The notes: a model not told the origin generated them from the sequence alone. A stretch of DNA of 51,407 nucleotides from Massilia sp. ST3 (GCF_018119405.1 NZ_JAGPWC010000033.1:1-51407); one strand, 5' to 3'. Counted from the first letter of the stretch, positions 8,141 through 16,247 are shown. Program-made: numbers and translations.

Positions 8141-8497
8141 TCAGGCCTCGCCGTCGGCGGCCTTGAGCATGCACTGCGACAGGCGGTCGAAATGCTGCAG
8201 CGCGGCCTGGGTCAGCTCGATCTGCTTGCGCCGCGCGTCCTCGGTTTCGCTCAGCATGATCCAGCCCTTCTCGCGCATCGATTTCAGGCGCGCGTGCACC
8301 GTGGCCGGCGCGCCCAGCTCGTGCTTGCCCATCATGTCGCGTACCGACAGCCGCTGCTGCTCCTGCTGGGCCCGGGCCACGACCGTGAGGATGCGTTCCT
8401 CGAGCGGATCGAGGTCGGGCAACGACGGAAGCCCGCGGATCGCTTCCGTCAGTTGCAAAAAGCGCATATACACATCGGCGGGACGAAGCTTTTTCAT
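8141..8497 (-). CDS. MarR-family-like transcriptional regulator
   Basis: A 118-residue winged-helix protein. The region LDPLEERILTVVARAQQEQQRLSVRDMM begins the DNA-binding domain, GAPATVHARLKSMREKGWI is the recognition-helix region, and SETEDARRKQIELTQAALQHFDRL is the wing followed by the C-terminal dimer helix, as in MarR proteins. ATG at 8497 is preferred; the longer frame would need a TTG and adds 23 unconserved residues. It is divergent from the membrane protein at 8594 with 96 bp between, so that gene is a plausible target. The ligand is unknown. Confidence 0.75.
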   Translation of the reverse strand: MKKLRPADVYMRFLQLTEAIRGLPSLPDLDPLEERILTVVARAQQEQQRLSVRDMMGKHELGAPATVHARLKSMREKGWIMLSETEDARRKQIELTQAALQHFDRLSQCMLKAADGEA

Positions 8498-8593
8498 CAA
8501 AACTCGATTCTCGATTGCATCTTTAAGCCGGTTTCGGCTAAGCTTTGGTTCTGGTTGGGCAGGCAAGCCATTTTACTCCAACGACAACACGGC

Positions 8594-9139
8594 ATGAGCC
8601 AGCTAAAACTGCAGGTCATGATGATCGCCGCGACCATCGCGCTCTTCATCGCCACGCTCGCTCTCAACGAGCTCCTCTTTACCCGCCTGGAATTCTCCAG
8701 CGGGATCAATTGGATCTATCTCCCGGCCGGCGTGCGCCTGCTGTGCACCCTGCTCTTCGGCGGCGCGGGCGCGATCGGCCTGCTGCTCGTGTCCTGGGCG
8801 GTGTGCTTCCTGTACTTCTTCCCGGACGACATGATCCGCTCCTTCATCGGCGGCATCCTGGCCAGCGCCGCGCCCTACATGGTCTACCTCATCATGCAGC
8901 GCCACTGGGGCCTGATGGCCAGCCTGCAGAACCTGACCCCGCGCCGCCTGCTGCTGTGTTCGTTCGCCTTCGCCCTGGCCAGTCCCCTGCTGCATCACCT
9001 GTGGTTCGCCTTCGCCGAGCCGGAACGCCCGTTCTCGGGCTTCTTCGTGATGGCCACCGGCGATTTCGTCGGCACCCTGCTGGTGCTGTACACGGCAAAA
9101 TTCGTCCTGTCGCGCCTGCCCGCGCGCGTCCAGCGCTAG
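8594..9139 (+). CDS. Integral membrane protein, possibly MASE1-like
   Basis: A 181-residue protein with about five transmembrane segments, starting with LQVMMIAATIALFIATLAL. The stretch INWIYLPAGVRLLCTLLFG resembles the W-x-P-x-G motif of MASE1-type sensory membrane domains, but no signalling output domain is attached. It is transcribed away from the MarR-like gene at 8497, which may control it. Its stop overlaps that of the convergent gene at 9136. The function is not assigned. Confidence 0.65.
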   Translation: MSQLKLQVMMIAATIALFIATLALNELLFTRLEFSSGINWIYLPAGVRLLCTLLFGGAGAIGLLLVSWAVCFLYFFPDDMIRSFIGGILASAAPYMVYLIMQRHWGLMASLQNLTPRRLLLCSFAFALASPLLHHLWFAFAEPERPFSGFFVMATGDFVGTLLVLYTAKFVLSRLPARVQR

Positions 9140-9423
9140 CGCCGCCGCCGTCCCGTCAGAGTGTCGACCTGGGCCAGTCCGCGCCGCGCTTGGGCCTGCA
9201 GCTCGACCACGGCGGGATCGCGCGGGTCCGGCCAGGCATGCAGCACGATGGCCCGGAACATCTTTTCGTGGCGCAGCAGGTCGGCGAGCTCGGCCAGCAA
9301 GGGCCGTTTCTCCCTGCCCAGCCTGGATGCGAGCGTCTCGCACGTTCCCTCGACATCGAGCTCGATGCCGTAACAGCGCGCCGAAATCAGGTTAGCATCG
9401 GTAATCCGATGAAGTTCGCTCAT
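9136..9423 (-). CDS. Small hypothetical protein
   Basis: A 95-residue soluble protein with an acidic N-terminal half and an Arg-rich C-terminus (GRRRR). Composition is balanced and third positions are GC-rich, as in real genes here. It overlaps the stop of the convergent membrane-protein gene by 4 bp. I recognise no family. The 148-bp gap to the gene at 9572 is divergent and probably holds both promoters. Confidence 0.6.
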   Translation of the reverse strand: MSELHRITDANLISARCYGIELDVEGTCETLASRLGREKRPLLAELADLLRHEKMFRAIVLHAWPDPRDPAVVELQAQARRGLAQVDTLTGRRRR

Positions 9424-9571
9424 CGAGGCCGTTTCCGCTTTATCGTTTGCATCATGCGCCCCAGCACTGCCGAACAGTCACTGTGCTACCATCACTAAAA
9501 GTGCTATGCTGGCTCTACCGTTCTAAATTATAGATCAATGCGGGCGTGAATGGACTTCCGAGGAAACTACC

Positions 9572-9808
9572 ATGGAAAATAGTCCTCCCAGCGAGCGCAG
9601 GCAGGATCTGCATCGCCAGGCGCTGATCGAGGTGGGCATCCGGCTGCAACGGCATTTCGGCACCGCCTATGCGGAACAATACCTTGCCGATGTCAATATT
9701 CCGGAACTCACGATCCAGCGCATCCTGTCGCGCGGCGAGCTGCGCAAGCCGCCGGCGCGCGGCTGCGGGTACGACGCGCCCCCAACCGCCGCGAACGACG
9801 AGCACTGA
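9572..9808 (+). CDS. Small hypothetical protein
   Basis: A 78-residue protein, largely helical in appearance (RQALIEVGIRLQRHFGTAYA, then DVNIPELTIQRILS). The start ATG is preceded by GAGGAA at suitable spacing. No domain is recognised. Short proteins of this kind with an xYLxxxNIPxxxIxR-like pattern occur in relatives, but I cannot name a family. Confidence 0.6.
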   Translation: MENSPPSERRQDLHRQALIEVGIRLQRHFGTAYAEQYLADVNIPELTIQRILSRGELRKPPARGCGYDAPPTAANDEH

Positions 9809-9835
9809 TCTTGGGACCGACCGGCAAGGAAGAAG

Positions 9836-10540
9836 TTACTCGAACAGCGGCACGATGGCCAGCGGGGCGTTATAGCTGATGAGCTGGCCGCGTTCGGCGG
9901 CCGCGAAGCGGTAGACGACGACCGGGAAGTCGTCGTCGAGGTCGCCGGCGAAGGCCGGGCCGCGCGCGACCGGGAGGGCCTGTTCGGCGCCGTCCGGACG
10001 GCGCACGCGCACCGCCGCGCCCACGCCCTTGCGGGCGAACACCAGGCGCACGCCGGCGCACTGGCGCCCGCGCGCCGTCGCGTCGGCATAGCGCGCGAAG
10101 CCGAGCGCCTGCTCGCAGGCGGTGCGCAACTCAGCGAGGTCATAGGCGCCGTCCGCGCGCGGGGCCAGCGACACCCGCGGACGGATCACGAAGCCGCCCA
10201 GGCGCCGACTCGGGGCCAGCACCGCGTTCTCGTCATAGGCGGCCTTGAGCAGCGGCAGCGTGCCGCGCCCGGTGGCGTCGAGCGGCAGGCTGGTCTGGAC
10301 GGACTTGCCGCTCAGTACCAGCTGCACGCCCTCTCCCAGCACGCCCTTTTCCTTCGGCGCCACCTGCAGGTGGGTCTGCAGCAGGTTCTTGGCGCCGCCG
10401 TACTTGTCGAACAGGACCATCGCCCGGTAGGCGTCGCGGTAGCTCACCCATTCACCGGCGAGCGGCTGCGACTGCGCCGCGGCCGGAAGGGCCGTCAGGA
10501 GCAGGCAGACGCATGCGGTGATGGGGGCGTAACGCATCAT
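9836..10540 (-). CDS. Secreted protein of unknown function, coupled to mipA
   Basis: A 234-residue protein with a signal peptide (cleavage likely after LPAAAQ, about residue 23). The mature part has no cofactor or catalytic motif I recognise; visible segments are WVSYRDAYRAMVLFDKYGG and KNLLQTHLQVAPKEKG. The start overlaps the mipA stop (ATGA at 10540), so it is probably co-translated with the outer-membrane protein and may assist or accompany it in the periplasm. A second ATG at 10537 is an alternative start. Confidence 0.7.
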   Translation of the reverse strand: MMRYAPITACVCLLLTALPAAAQSQPLAGEWVSYRDAYRAMVLFDKYGGAKNLLQTHLQVAPKEKGVLGEGVQLVLSGKSVQTSLPLDATGRGTLPLLKAAYDENAVLAPSRRLGGFVIRPRVSLAPRADGAYDLAELRTACEQALGFARYADATARGRQCAGVRLVFARKGVGAAVRVRRPDGAEQALPVARGPAFAGDLDDDFPVVVYRFAAAERGQLISYNAPLAIVPLFE

Positions 10541-11388
10541 CAGAACCGGTAGGCTAGCGCGGTCGAAACCGTCAGGTTGTTGGGCCGCTCGACGAGCGGG
10601 CTACGGCGGGCATCGCCCATCAGGCGCATGGCCTGGACATTCGTGGTCAGCATCCAGGACGGGCTCAGGGCCCAGTTCCAGCGCACGCCGGCGCGCACGT
10701 CCTTCAGGCCGCTGTCCGGCGTGTAGACGGGGTTGCCGCTCGAGCGCGCTTGCGCCGGGCTGACCCCGAAGTAGGACTGGTTGTAGGCGCGGTTGACCAC
10801 CGTGGCGCCCGCGGTGAACGACAGCGAGTGGTGCGGTGCGATCCAGGCCGCCAGGCGCTGCACGCCCAGCTGCAGCTGGACGCCGTCGCGCTCGACGCCG
10901 GCGCCGACCACCGCGCTGCTGGTGAAGCGCCACTGCGGCGCCACGTAATAATTGAAGAAGCCGCCCACCTGCAGGCGCGCGTCGATCTCGTCCATGCCGA
11001 CCAGGGGATTGCCGCGCCGGCCGAAGGTTTCCGGGATTGCGCTCGGCAACAGGGAGGAACCCTGGAAGTCGTCGATGGAGCCGCCCAGGCCGGACTCGTC
11101 ACGGCTGGCGTGCACGCTCAGCAGCGGACCGTACTCGACCGTCGGGCGCTCGGACAAATGCATGCCCAGGCTCATGCCCGAAATGAACAGGCCGTGGCTC
11201 CACTGCACCTGCAGCAAGGGCAAGGCCGATACTTTCCTGCTGTCCGCCCCTTCGTACCGCGGCGCCGAGACCGCGCCCAGCCCGACATACATGTCGCGGC
11301 TGCCGTCGGGCATCGGGTTGGTGGTCGGCGTCTGCGCGCTTGCTGCGCTGCCCGAGACGGCCAGGACCAGGGCGAAAAGCTTTTTCAT
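10540..11388 (-). CDS. MipA/OmpV family outer-membrane protein
   Basis: A 282-residue beta-barrel protein with a signal peptide (MKKLFALVLAVSGSAASA). The family pattern is visible: YVGLGAVSAPRYEGADSRK near the N-terminus, regular amphipathic strands, and a C-terminal strand ending in Phe (STALAYRF), the outer-membrane assembly signal. ATG at 11388 is chosen; an in-frame GTG at 11394 would add two residues. MipA/OmpV proteins are scaffold or porin-like; the substrate is unknown. It forms an overlapping pair with the secreted protein at 9836. Confidence 0.88.
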   Translation of the reverse strand: MKKLFALVLAVSGSAASAQTPTTNPMPDGSRDMYVGLGAVSAPRYEGADSRKVSALPLLQVQWSHGLFISGMSLGMHLSERPTVEYGPLLSVHASRDESGLGGSIDDFQGSSLLPSAIPETFGRRGNPLVGMDEIDARLQVGGFFNYYVAPQWRFTSSAVVGAGVERDGVQLQLGVQRLAAWIAPHHSLSFTAGATVVNRAYNQSYFGVSPAQARSSGNPVYTPDSGLKDVRAGVRWNWALSPSWMLTTNVQAMRLMGDARRSPLVERPNNLTVSTALAYRF

Positions 11389-11454
11389 GTTCACATCGTG
11401 GAAGAGTCGGTGACCGCGTATTTTACGTCGAGCAAGCCAAACTCTCCCATATTG

Positions 11455-12675
11455 TTACCTCGTGGTACGAGTTTCTTCGGCGAATTCCACCGGGAGTTCG
11501 CTGCGCTCGACCGCCACCAGATGCGCCGGGTGGCCGACAAGCGCGATACAGGCGATGCCCGGGCCGGGTTCCGTGTTCACCTGGTGCACCGTGATGTGGT
11601 CGGCCGAGCGGCTTACCTGCTCGATGCTGGTGCCGTAGCACGTCGAGCGCGGCCCCAGGAACACCCCGATCACCATCTGGCTGGCGAAGTCGACCGCTGG
11701 GGCCTTGGCCTCCGGCCCCGCGTGCTCGGCCCACAGGGCCCGGAAGGCTGCCTCGTCGCGCACGACGACCTTGCGCGGCGAGGCGACCAGGGAAGCGTTG
11801 CCGTGGTCCAGGGTGCGCAGGGCCAGGGAGCCCGACGCCACCTTGACGAACTCGACCTTCTCGTCGATCCGGTCCACCGCCACCACCTGCATCGGCTGGC
11901 TGACCACGGCCATGCAGATCGCCACCGCCGTGATGTCCCGTTCTTCGTACTCGACCACCAGCTTGCCGCCGCGCGCCACGGTACGCAGCACCGAGGTCTC
12001 GATGCAGCCGTTGCCGCGGTCGCCGCTGAACACGCCGACCAGCATCTGGCTGGCGAAATCCACTTCCGGCAGCGGCGGGGCCGGCGTGCGGTTGCGGGTA
12101 TGCTCGGCCCACAGCGCGCTCCAGGCGGCCTGGTCCTTGATCACGACTTCGCGCGCGGCGCCGACGCCGGAGAAGGCTTCCTTGGCCACGGAGCGGAAGG
12201 CCACCGGCTCGCCGTCCTTCGGCAGAAAGCGCACCGGCTCGACCTTGTGGCCGCTGCCCAGGCCGAGGTCGGCCTTGTCGAGGTTTTTCTGGATGGTCAG
12301 GAACAGCGGGCGGGCGCTTTCGTCGGCGCATGTGGTTTGCGGGCCGGCGATGCTGTCGCCCGCCGAGCACAGCACGGCTTGCGGGGTCGGGCCCATCAGG
12401 ACCAGGCCCCAGGCATTGTCGGCGCACTGGCCGGCGCGGTCCCAGACCACGTACTTGCTGTCGACCAGGAACAAGCGGTTGCGCTCCCCGGCGCAGGGCG
12501 CTCCCTGCACTTCCTTCACGAACTCGGACACGACCGGCACGCCGCCGTTCGGCTCGCCCACGGCGATGCCCTGGCCGGACTGCTGGTTACCCAGCGCGGC
12601 GCTGTCGGCGCCGCCGCCGCACCCGGCGAGCAAGGCGCAGGCGGTGGCGCCGGCCATCAGAACGCGATCGAACAT
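11455..12675 (-). CDS. Lipoprotein with two PrcB-like domains
   Basis: A ~406-residue lipoprotein. The start is ATG at 12675, where GGAG lies six bases upstream; an ATG at 12681 overlaps that ribosome binding site. MFDRVLMAGATACALLAGC gives a lipobox with Cys at about residue 19, followed by a Gly-rich spacer and a ~110-residue unique region. Two homologous domains then follow, each with a (W/F)xALWAEH motif, VDFASQM(L/V)(I/V)GVF and a Cys. This is the pattern of the PrcB C-terminal domain (PF14343, named for a protease-complex subunit). Outer-membrane anchoring is inferred. The leader carries a possible attenuator (12757-12816). Confidence 0.75.
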   Translation of the reverse strand: MFDRVLMAGATACALLAGCGGGADSAALGNQQSGQGIAVGEPNGGVPVVSEFVKEVQGAPCAGERNRLFLVDSKYVVWDRAGQCADNAWGLVLMGPTPQAVLCSAGDSIAGPQTTCADESARPLFLTIQKNLDKADLGLGSGHKVEPVRFLPKDGEPVAFRSVAKEAFSGVGAAREVVIKDQAAWSALWAEHTRNRTPAPPLPEVDFASQMLVGVFSGDRGNGCIETSVLRTVARGGKLVVEYEERDITAVAICMAVVSQPMQVVAVDRIDEKVEFVKVASGSLALRTLDHGNASLVASPRKVVVRDEAAFRALWAEHAGPEAKAPAVDFASQMVIGVFLGPRSTCYGTSIEQVSRSADHITVHQVNTEPGPGIACIALVGHPAHLVAVERSELPVEFAEETRTTR

Positions 12676-12756
12676 GCCCATCTCCTGCCTCCCTGCCTGG
12701 CGCCCGGCGCCGGATGATCGAGGGCCGGGCGGGCTGCCGCCCGGCCACTCCTGAAT

Positions 12757-12816
12757 AAAAAAACCCACCGACACTCGCGCATCAGGTGGGCAAACGGAAA
12801 ACCTGAATTCCTGATG
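12757..12816 (-). promoter_or_regulatory. Possible transcription attenuator in the lipoprotein leader
   Basis: Read on the minus strand, a CCCACC...GGTGGG hairpin followed by seven T (12790 down to 12757) forms an intrinsic terminator about 80 bp before the lipoprotein start, yet no gene precedes it on that strand. Just upstream, CATCAGG (12816-12810) can pair with CCTGATG (12786-12780), which overlaps the left arm of the terminator. The two structures are mutually exclusive, as in an antiterminator switch. The effector is unknown. Confidence 0.5.
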
Positions 12817-12860
12817 AAGCATCATGGTAGACGCCCGTCCTTTTTTATTCCCCCCTCAGA

Positions 12861-12888
12861 TGTCGAGTAATTGTCATTAATTTGTAAG
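12861..12888 (+). promoter_or_regulatory. Triple TGT half-site tandem upstream of the sensor kinase gene
   Basis: TGTCGA, TGTCAT and TGTAAG begin at 12861, 12872 and 12883, an exact 11-bp period, matching the arrangement at 7131-7157. It lies between the divergent lipoprotein (start 12675) and kinase (start 13038) genes and could serve either. Binding by the RstA-like regulator is inferred. Confidence 0.5.
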
Positions 12889-12946
12889 GGGGAAAAACTC
12901 GCGTTCGCCTGGCTTCATGGAAGTGGGCCCCATTTTTTTTCGCCCC

Positions 12947-12982
12947 CTCAGCCGGCATTGCACCTGTACAATGCCGGCTGAG
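12947..12982 (+). promoter_or_regulatory. Perfect 14-bp inverted repeat before the sensor kinase
   Basis: CTCAGCCGGCATTG and CAATGCCGGCTGAG flank the 8-base loop CACCTGTA. A TACAAT hexamer (12966-12971), possibly a -10 element, spans the loop and the right arm. The dyad ends 55 bp before the GTG start. No T-run follows on the plus strand, so it is more likely an operator or leader hairpin than a terminator. Confidence 0.5.
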
Positions 12983-13037
12983 GAGAAGTTATGTATTTGG
13001 CAGCATCCCGATACCGACAGTTACCGAGGACGGCACC

Positions 13038-14345
13038 GTGAACCGGATCTTCTTCCGTTTCTTCGTGCTCGTCATGCTGTCGATCACGGCCGCCACCTTC
13101 GTCATCTATTTCGCTTTCAGCCGCCTGTTCGGCGACCCGCTGGAAGACATCGCGCGCAGCCAGGCCGCGGCCCAGATCTTCCTGCTCGAGCAATACGTGG
13201 ACAAGGCCCCGGCCGACGAATGGCTGGCGCGCCTGAACAATGTCCGCGAAGTGTCCACCGTGCGCTACGACCTGGTGCCGCTGGAAAGCGTCCGTGCGCG
13301 CCTGTCGCGCGCGCAGCGCACCGTCCTGGACCGCGGCGAGATCGTGCTCGACCCGGCAAACAAAGCCTTCTTCCGGCGCGTCGACCTGGAGGGCGAGCGC
13401 TACATCGGCAGCCACGAGGAAGTGCTGCACGCCCAGAACCTGCCGATCGACATCGGCCAGGCGCTCAAGATGGAAGCGCTGCGCTACGTCATCGTCGCGA
13501 TCGCCCTGCTGGTGCCGATCGCGCTGTGGTCGCGCTCGCACTGGCAGGGACTGCAGGCGCTGTCGCGCATGGCCGACGAGTTCGGCAGCGGCAAGCTGAG
13601 CGTGCGCACCCACATGAAGCCCTCGGCCACCATCTATCCACTGGCCGAGCGCATCAACCACATGGCGGGCCGCATCGAAGACCTGCTGGAAGCCCAGCGC
13701 AGCCTGCTGCACTCGGTGTCGCACGAGCTGCGCACGCCGATCGCGCGCCTGGAATTCGCGCTCGAACTGCTGGACGCGCGCGCCAAGGATCCGGACCTGA
13801 GCAAGCGCATCGCCGCCATGGAAGGCGACCTGGCCGAGCTGAACAACCTGGTCAGCGAACTGCTCGACATGAGCAAGCTCGACAGCGCACGCAGCCTCCA
13901 GGCCAGCACCCTGTCGCTGGACGGGCTGCTGCAGGAATGCTGCGCCGCCCTGCCCCATGCCGCCGCCAGGCTCGACTGCGACTTTGCTTCCGGACTCGGC
14001 AGCATCGAAGCCGACGGACGCCTGCTGGCGCGCGCGATCGGCAACCTGCTGCGCAACGCGCAGAAGTACGCGGCCGGACACATCCTGCTATCGGCGCGCA
14101 GGCTGCCCGGCCGCATCGAGATCGCCGTCGACGACGACGGCCCCGGCATCCCCGAGGACGAGCGCGACAAGATCTTCGACCCCTTCTACCGCCTCGACCG
14201 CAGCCGCGACCGCGCCACCGGCGGCTTCGGGCTGGGCCTGTCGATCGCGCAGAAGGCGGTGGCCCTGCACGGCGGCAGCCTGCGCGCGGAAAGCTCGGCG
14301 CTGGGCGGGGCGCGTTTCCTGATTACCCTCCCTGCGGACGAATAG
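13038..14345 (+). CDS. Sensor histidine kinase, RstB-like
   Basis: A 435-residue membrane kinase starting at GTG 13038 after GAGGA. It has one transmembrane helix at about residues 8-28, a ~120-residue periplasmic domain, a second helix at about 148-164 and a HAMP segment. The dimerisation box has phospho-His229 (SVSHELRTPIARLEF). The ATPase domain follows with NLLRNAQKYA, DDDGPGIPEDE and GGFGLGLSIAQ. The periplasmic domain and the SHWQ segment after helix 2 resemble RstB. It is not adjacent to a regulator gene; the likely partner is at 7222. Upstream are the half-sites at 12861 and the dyad at 12947. Confidence 0.9.
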   Translation: MNRIFFRFFVLVMLSITAATFVIYFAFSRLFGDPLEDIARSQAAAQIFLLEQYVDKAPADEWLARLNNVREVSTVRYDLVPLESVRARLSRAQRTVLDRGEIVLDPANKAFFRRVDLEGERYIGSHEEVLHAQNLPIDIGQALKMEALRYVIVAIALLVPIALWSRSHWQGLQALSRMADEFGSGKLSVRTHMKPSATIYPLAERINHMAGRIEDLLEAQRSLLHSVSHELRTPIARLEFALELLDARAKDPDLSKRIAAMEGDLAELNNLVSELLDMSKLDSARSLQASTLSLDGLLQECCAALPHAAARLDCDFASGLGSIEADGRLLARAIGNLLRNAQKYAAGHILLSARRLPGRIEIAVDDDGPGIPEDERDKIFDPFYRLDRSRDRATGGFGLGLSIAQKAVALHGGSLRAESSALGGARFLITLPADE

Positions 14346-14349
14346 GGTG

Positions 14350-14377
14350 AATAAATAAACAAATTCGTTTACTTATT
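14350..14377. promoter_or_regulatory. AT-rich inverted repeat upstream of the MFS transporter
   Basis: AATAAATAAAC (14350-14360) and GTTTACTTATT (14367-14377) are inverted arms with one mismatch around AAATTC. The site lies 47 bp before the transporter start and begins just after the kinase stop. It is a plausible operator for the SufR-like regulator encoded downstream in the same operon. Confidence 0.5.
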
Positions 14378-14424
14378 TCCCAGCCAGGCGTAGGCTGACG
14401 CTATTCCCACTTTCGCCCGCCGCC

Positions 14425-15636
14425 ATGAACGACCGCCTCCTGATCGCCACCTTGTGCGGCCTGGGACTCCTGTCCACCACGGGCGCTTCCCTGCCCTACC
14501 CCCTGCTGGCCCCGCTGTTCGCGGACGGCGGCGCCAACGGCCTGAACACCTTCCTCGGCCTGCCTCCCAAGCTCCTGCTGGGCATCGCCCTGATGGTCAA
14601 CCCGGTGGGCCTGCTGCTGGGCAGCGCGGTACTGGGACCGCTGGCGGACGGCTTCGGGCGCCGCCGCGCCCTGCTCCTGACCACGGTCGGCGCCGCCATC
14701 GGCCACGTGCTGACGGCGCTGGCGCTGGTGATGGAATCGTATGCGCTGTTCCTGGCCGCGCGCTTCGCCACCGGCCTGCTGGAAGGGAACGGCTCGGTGA
14801 TGCGCGCCATCGTCATCGAACGCATCCAGGGTCCGCTGCGCAACCACGCGCTGTCCTGGCTCAACGGCGCCTTCCACCTGGGCTGGCTGGTTGGGCCGCT
14901 GCTGGCCGGTTTCTCGATGGCGGGTGGCATCACGCTGCCCTTCTACATCGCCTCGGGCGCCCTGCTGCTGGGCGCGGCCTGCGTGGCCCTGAGCCTGCCG
15001 CCGGCCGTGGTCCCGCCTGCGCCGCATGGCTGGTGGGAGCTCGCCCGCCGCCGCCATGCCTTCACGCTACTGGGCCACCTGCCGCTGCGCACCCTGTTCA
15101 CGGTCCACTTCGCCTACACCTGCGGCGTGGCCGCGCTCTACGAATTCTTCCCGCTGTGGCTGGTGGACGTGGGCGGCTTCGATGCGCGCGAGATCGCCTT
15201 CGTAAATACCGGCATGTGCGCGCTGATGACCTTCACCGCCTTGTTCGCCGGCCGCGCCAGCGCGGTCGAAGGCCGGCGGCGCGCCGCTTCCTATGCGGGC
15301 GCGGCGGCGCTCGCCATCCTGTGCGTGGGATTTGGCAACCTGCTGCTGGGCATCCTGGCCATCATCGCCTTCGGCCTGCCGCATGCCTTCTACAATGCCG
15401 CGCTGCAGAGCTGGTCGGCCGACGAGTTCGCCCAGCACGGCCAGGGCAGCGTGATGGGCCTGCTGTCGACCACCTTCTGCCTGGCCAACATCGTGATGGC
15501 CCTGGCCGGCGCCGTGCTGACCCTGATCGACACCCGCGCGGTGCTGGTGGCCGGCGGCCTGCTGACCGCCTGGGCCGCCTTCGGCCTGCGCAGCTGGAGC
15601 CTGCGCAGCGCGCATGCCGGGATGAAGAACGGATGA
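14425..15636 (+). CDS. Major facilitator superfamily transporter
   Basis: A 403-residue, 12-helix transporter. The conserved loop 2-3 motif appears as LGPLADGFGRRRALLL, and RFATGLLEGNGSVMRAIVIE is the motif-B region. There is a central cytoplasmic loop around residues 195-215. The substrate cannot be deduced; drug or metabolite efflux is usual for this group. The stop overlaps the start of the regulator at 15633 (ATGA), so the two are one transcription unit. Confidence 0.88.
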   Translation: MNDRLLIATLCGLGLLSTTGASLPYPLLAPLFADGGANGLNTFLGLPPKLLLGIALMVNPVGLLLGSAVLGPLADGFGRRRALLLTTVGAAIGHVLTALALVMESYALFLAARFATGLLEGNGSVMRAIVIERIQGPLRNHALSWLNGAFHLGWLVGPLLAGFSMAGGITLPFYIASGALLLGAACVALSLPPAVVPPAPHGWWELARRRHAFTLLGHLPLRTLFTVHFAYTCGVAALYEFFPLWLVDVGGFDAREIAFVNTGMCALMTFTALFAGRASAVEGRRRAASYAGAAALAILCVGFGNLLLGILAIIAFGLPHAFYNAALQSWSADEFAQHGQGSVMGLLSTTFCLANIVMALAGAVLTLIDTRAVLVAGGLLTAWAAFGLRSWSLRSAHAGMKNG

Positions 15637-16247
15637 ATACCAGCGAACAGATCCTGCAATACCTGAAGATGCGCGGCCCGCAGACGGCCCAGGCAATGGC
15701 CGAATACTTGCAGCAAACCTCGATGGGCGCGCGGCGCCAGCTCGAGCAGCTCGAGGACAAGGGCCTGGTGGCCTGGGAAGACAGCGGCGGCAAGGTGGGA
15801 CGGCCGGTACGGCGCTGGCGCCTGACGGAACGGGGCCATGCGCGTTTCCCGGACCGGCATGCCGAGCTGACCGTGGACCTGGTCAAGCAGGTGCGCAGCC
15901 TGTTCGGCGAGGCGGCGGTGGAGCAGCTGATCGCGGCGCGCGAAGGGGCGAGCGAAGCGGCCTATCGCGCGCGGATCGGGGCGGCGGCGACGCTGCAGGA
16001 AAAAGTGGCGGCGCTGGCCGCCGCGCGCGACGACGAAGGCTACATGGCCGAGGCCGAGCTGCGGGAGGACGGCAGCATGCTGCTGGTCGAGAACCACTGC
16101 CCGATCTGCGCCGCGGCCGCGGCCTGCCAGAACTTCTGCAGGTCGGAACTGGACGTGTTCCAGCGGGTGCTGGGGCCGGAGGTGAAGGTGATGAGGATCG
16201 AGCACCAGCTCAGTGGCGCACGGCGCTGCGCCTATGAAATCAAGTAG
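15633..16247 (+). CDS. SufR-like winged-helix regulator with Cys-rich effector domain
   Basis: A 204-residue regulator. The N-terminal winged helix (SEQILQYLKMRGPQTAQAMA, SMGARRQLEQLEDKGLV, GRPVRRWRLTERG) resembles COG2345/SufR proteins. The C-terminal domain has ENHCPIC, CQNFCRSELDVFQRVLG and GARRCAYEI, matching the Cys placement that binds an iron-sulfur cluster in SufR. Cluster binding is therefore likely but inferred, and no suf genes are nearby. It is coupled to the MFS gene and probably regulates it through the dyad at 14350. The TAG stop lies within the left end of repeat copy B. Confidence 0.82.
   Translation: MNTSEQILQYLKMRGPQTAQAMAEYLQQTSMGARRQLEQLEDKGLVAWEDSGGKVGRPVRRWRLTERGHARFPDRHAELTVDLVKQVRSLFGEAAVEQLIAAREGASEAAYRARIGAAATLQEKVAALAAARDDEGYMAEAELREDGSMLLVENHCPICAAAAACQNFCRSELDVFQRVLGPEVKVMRIEHQLSGARRCAYEIK

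Noticed and set aside
12947..12982. Plus-strand intrinsic terminator
   Set aside because: The stem is strong, but the T-run lies before it instead of after it, and it stands immediately upstream of a gene in the same direction.
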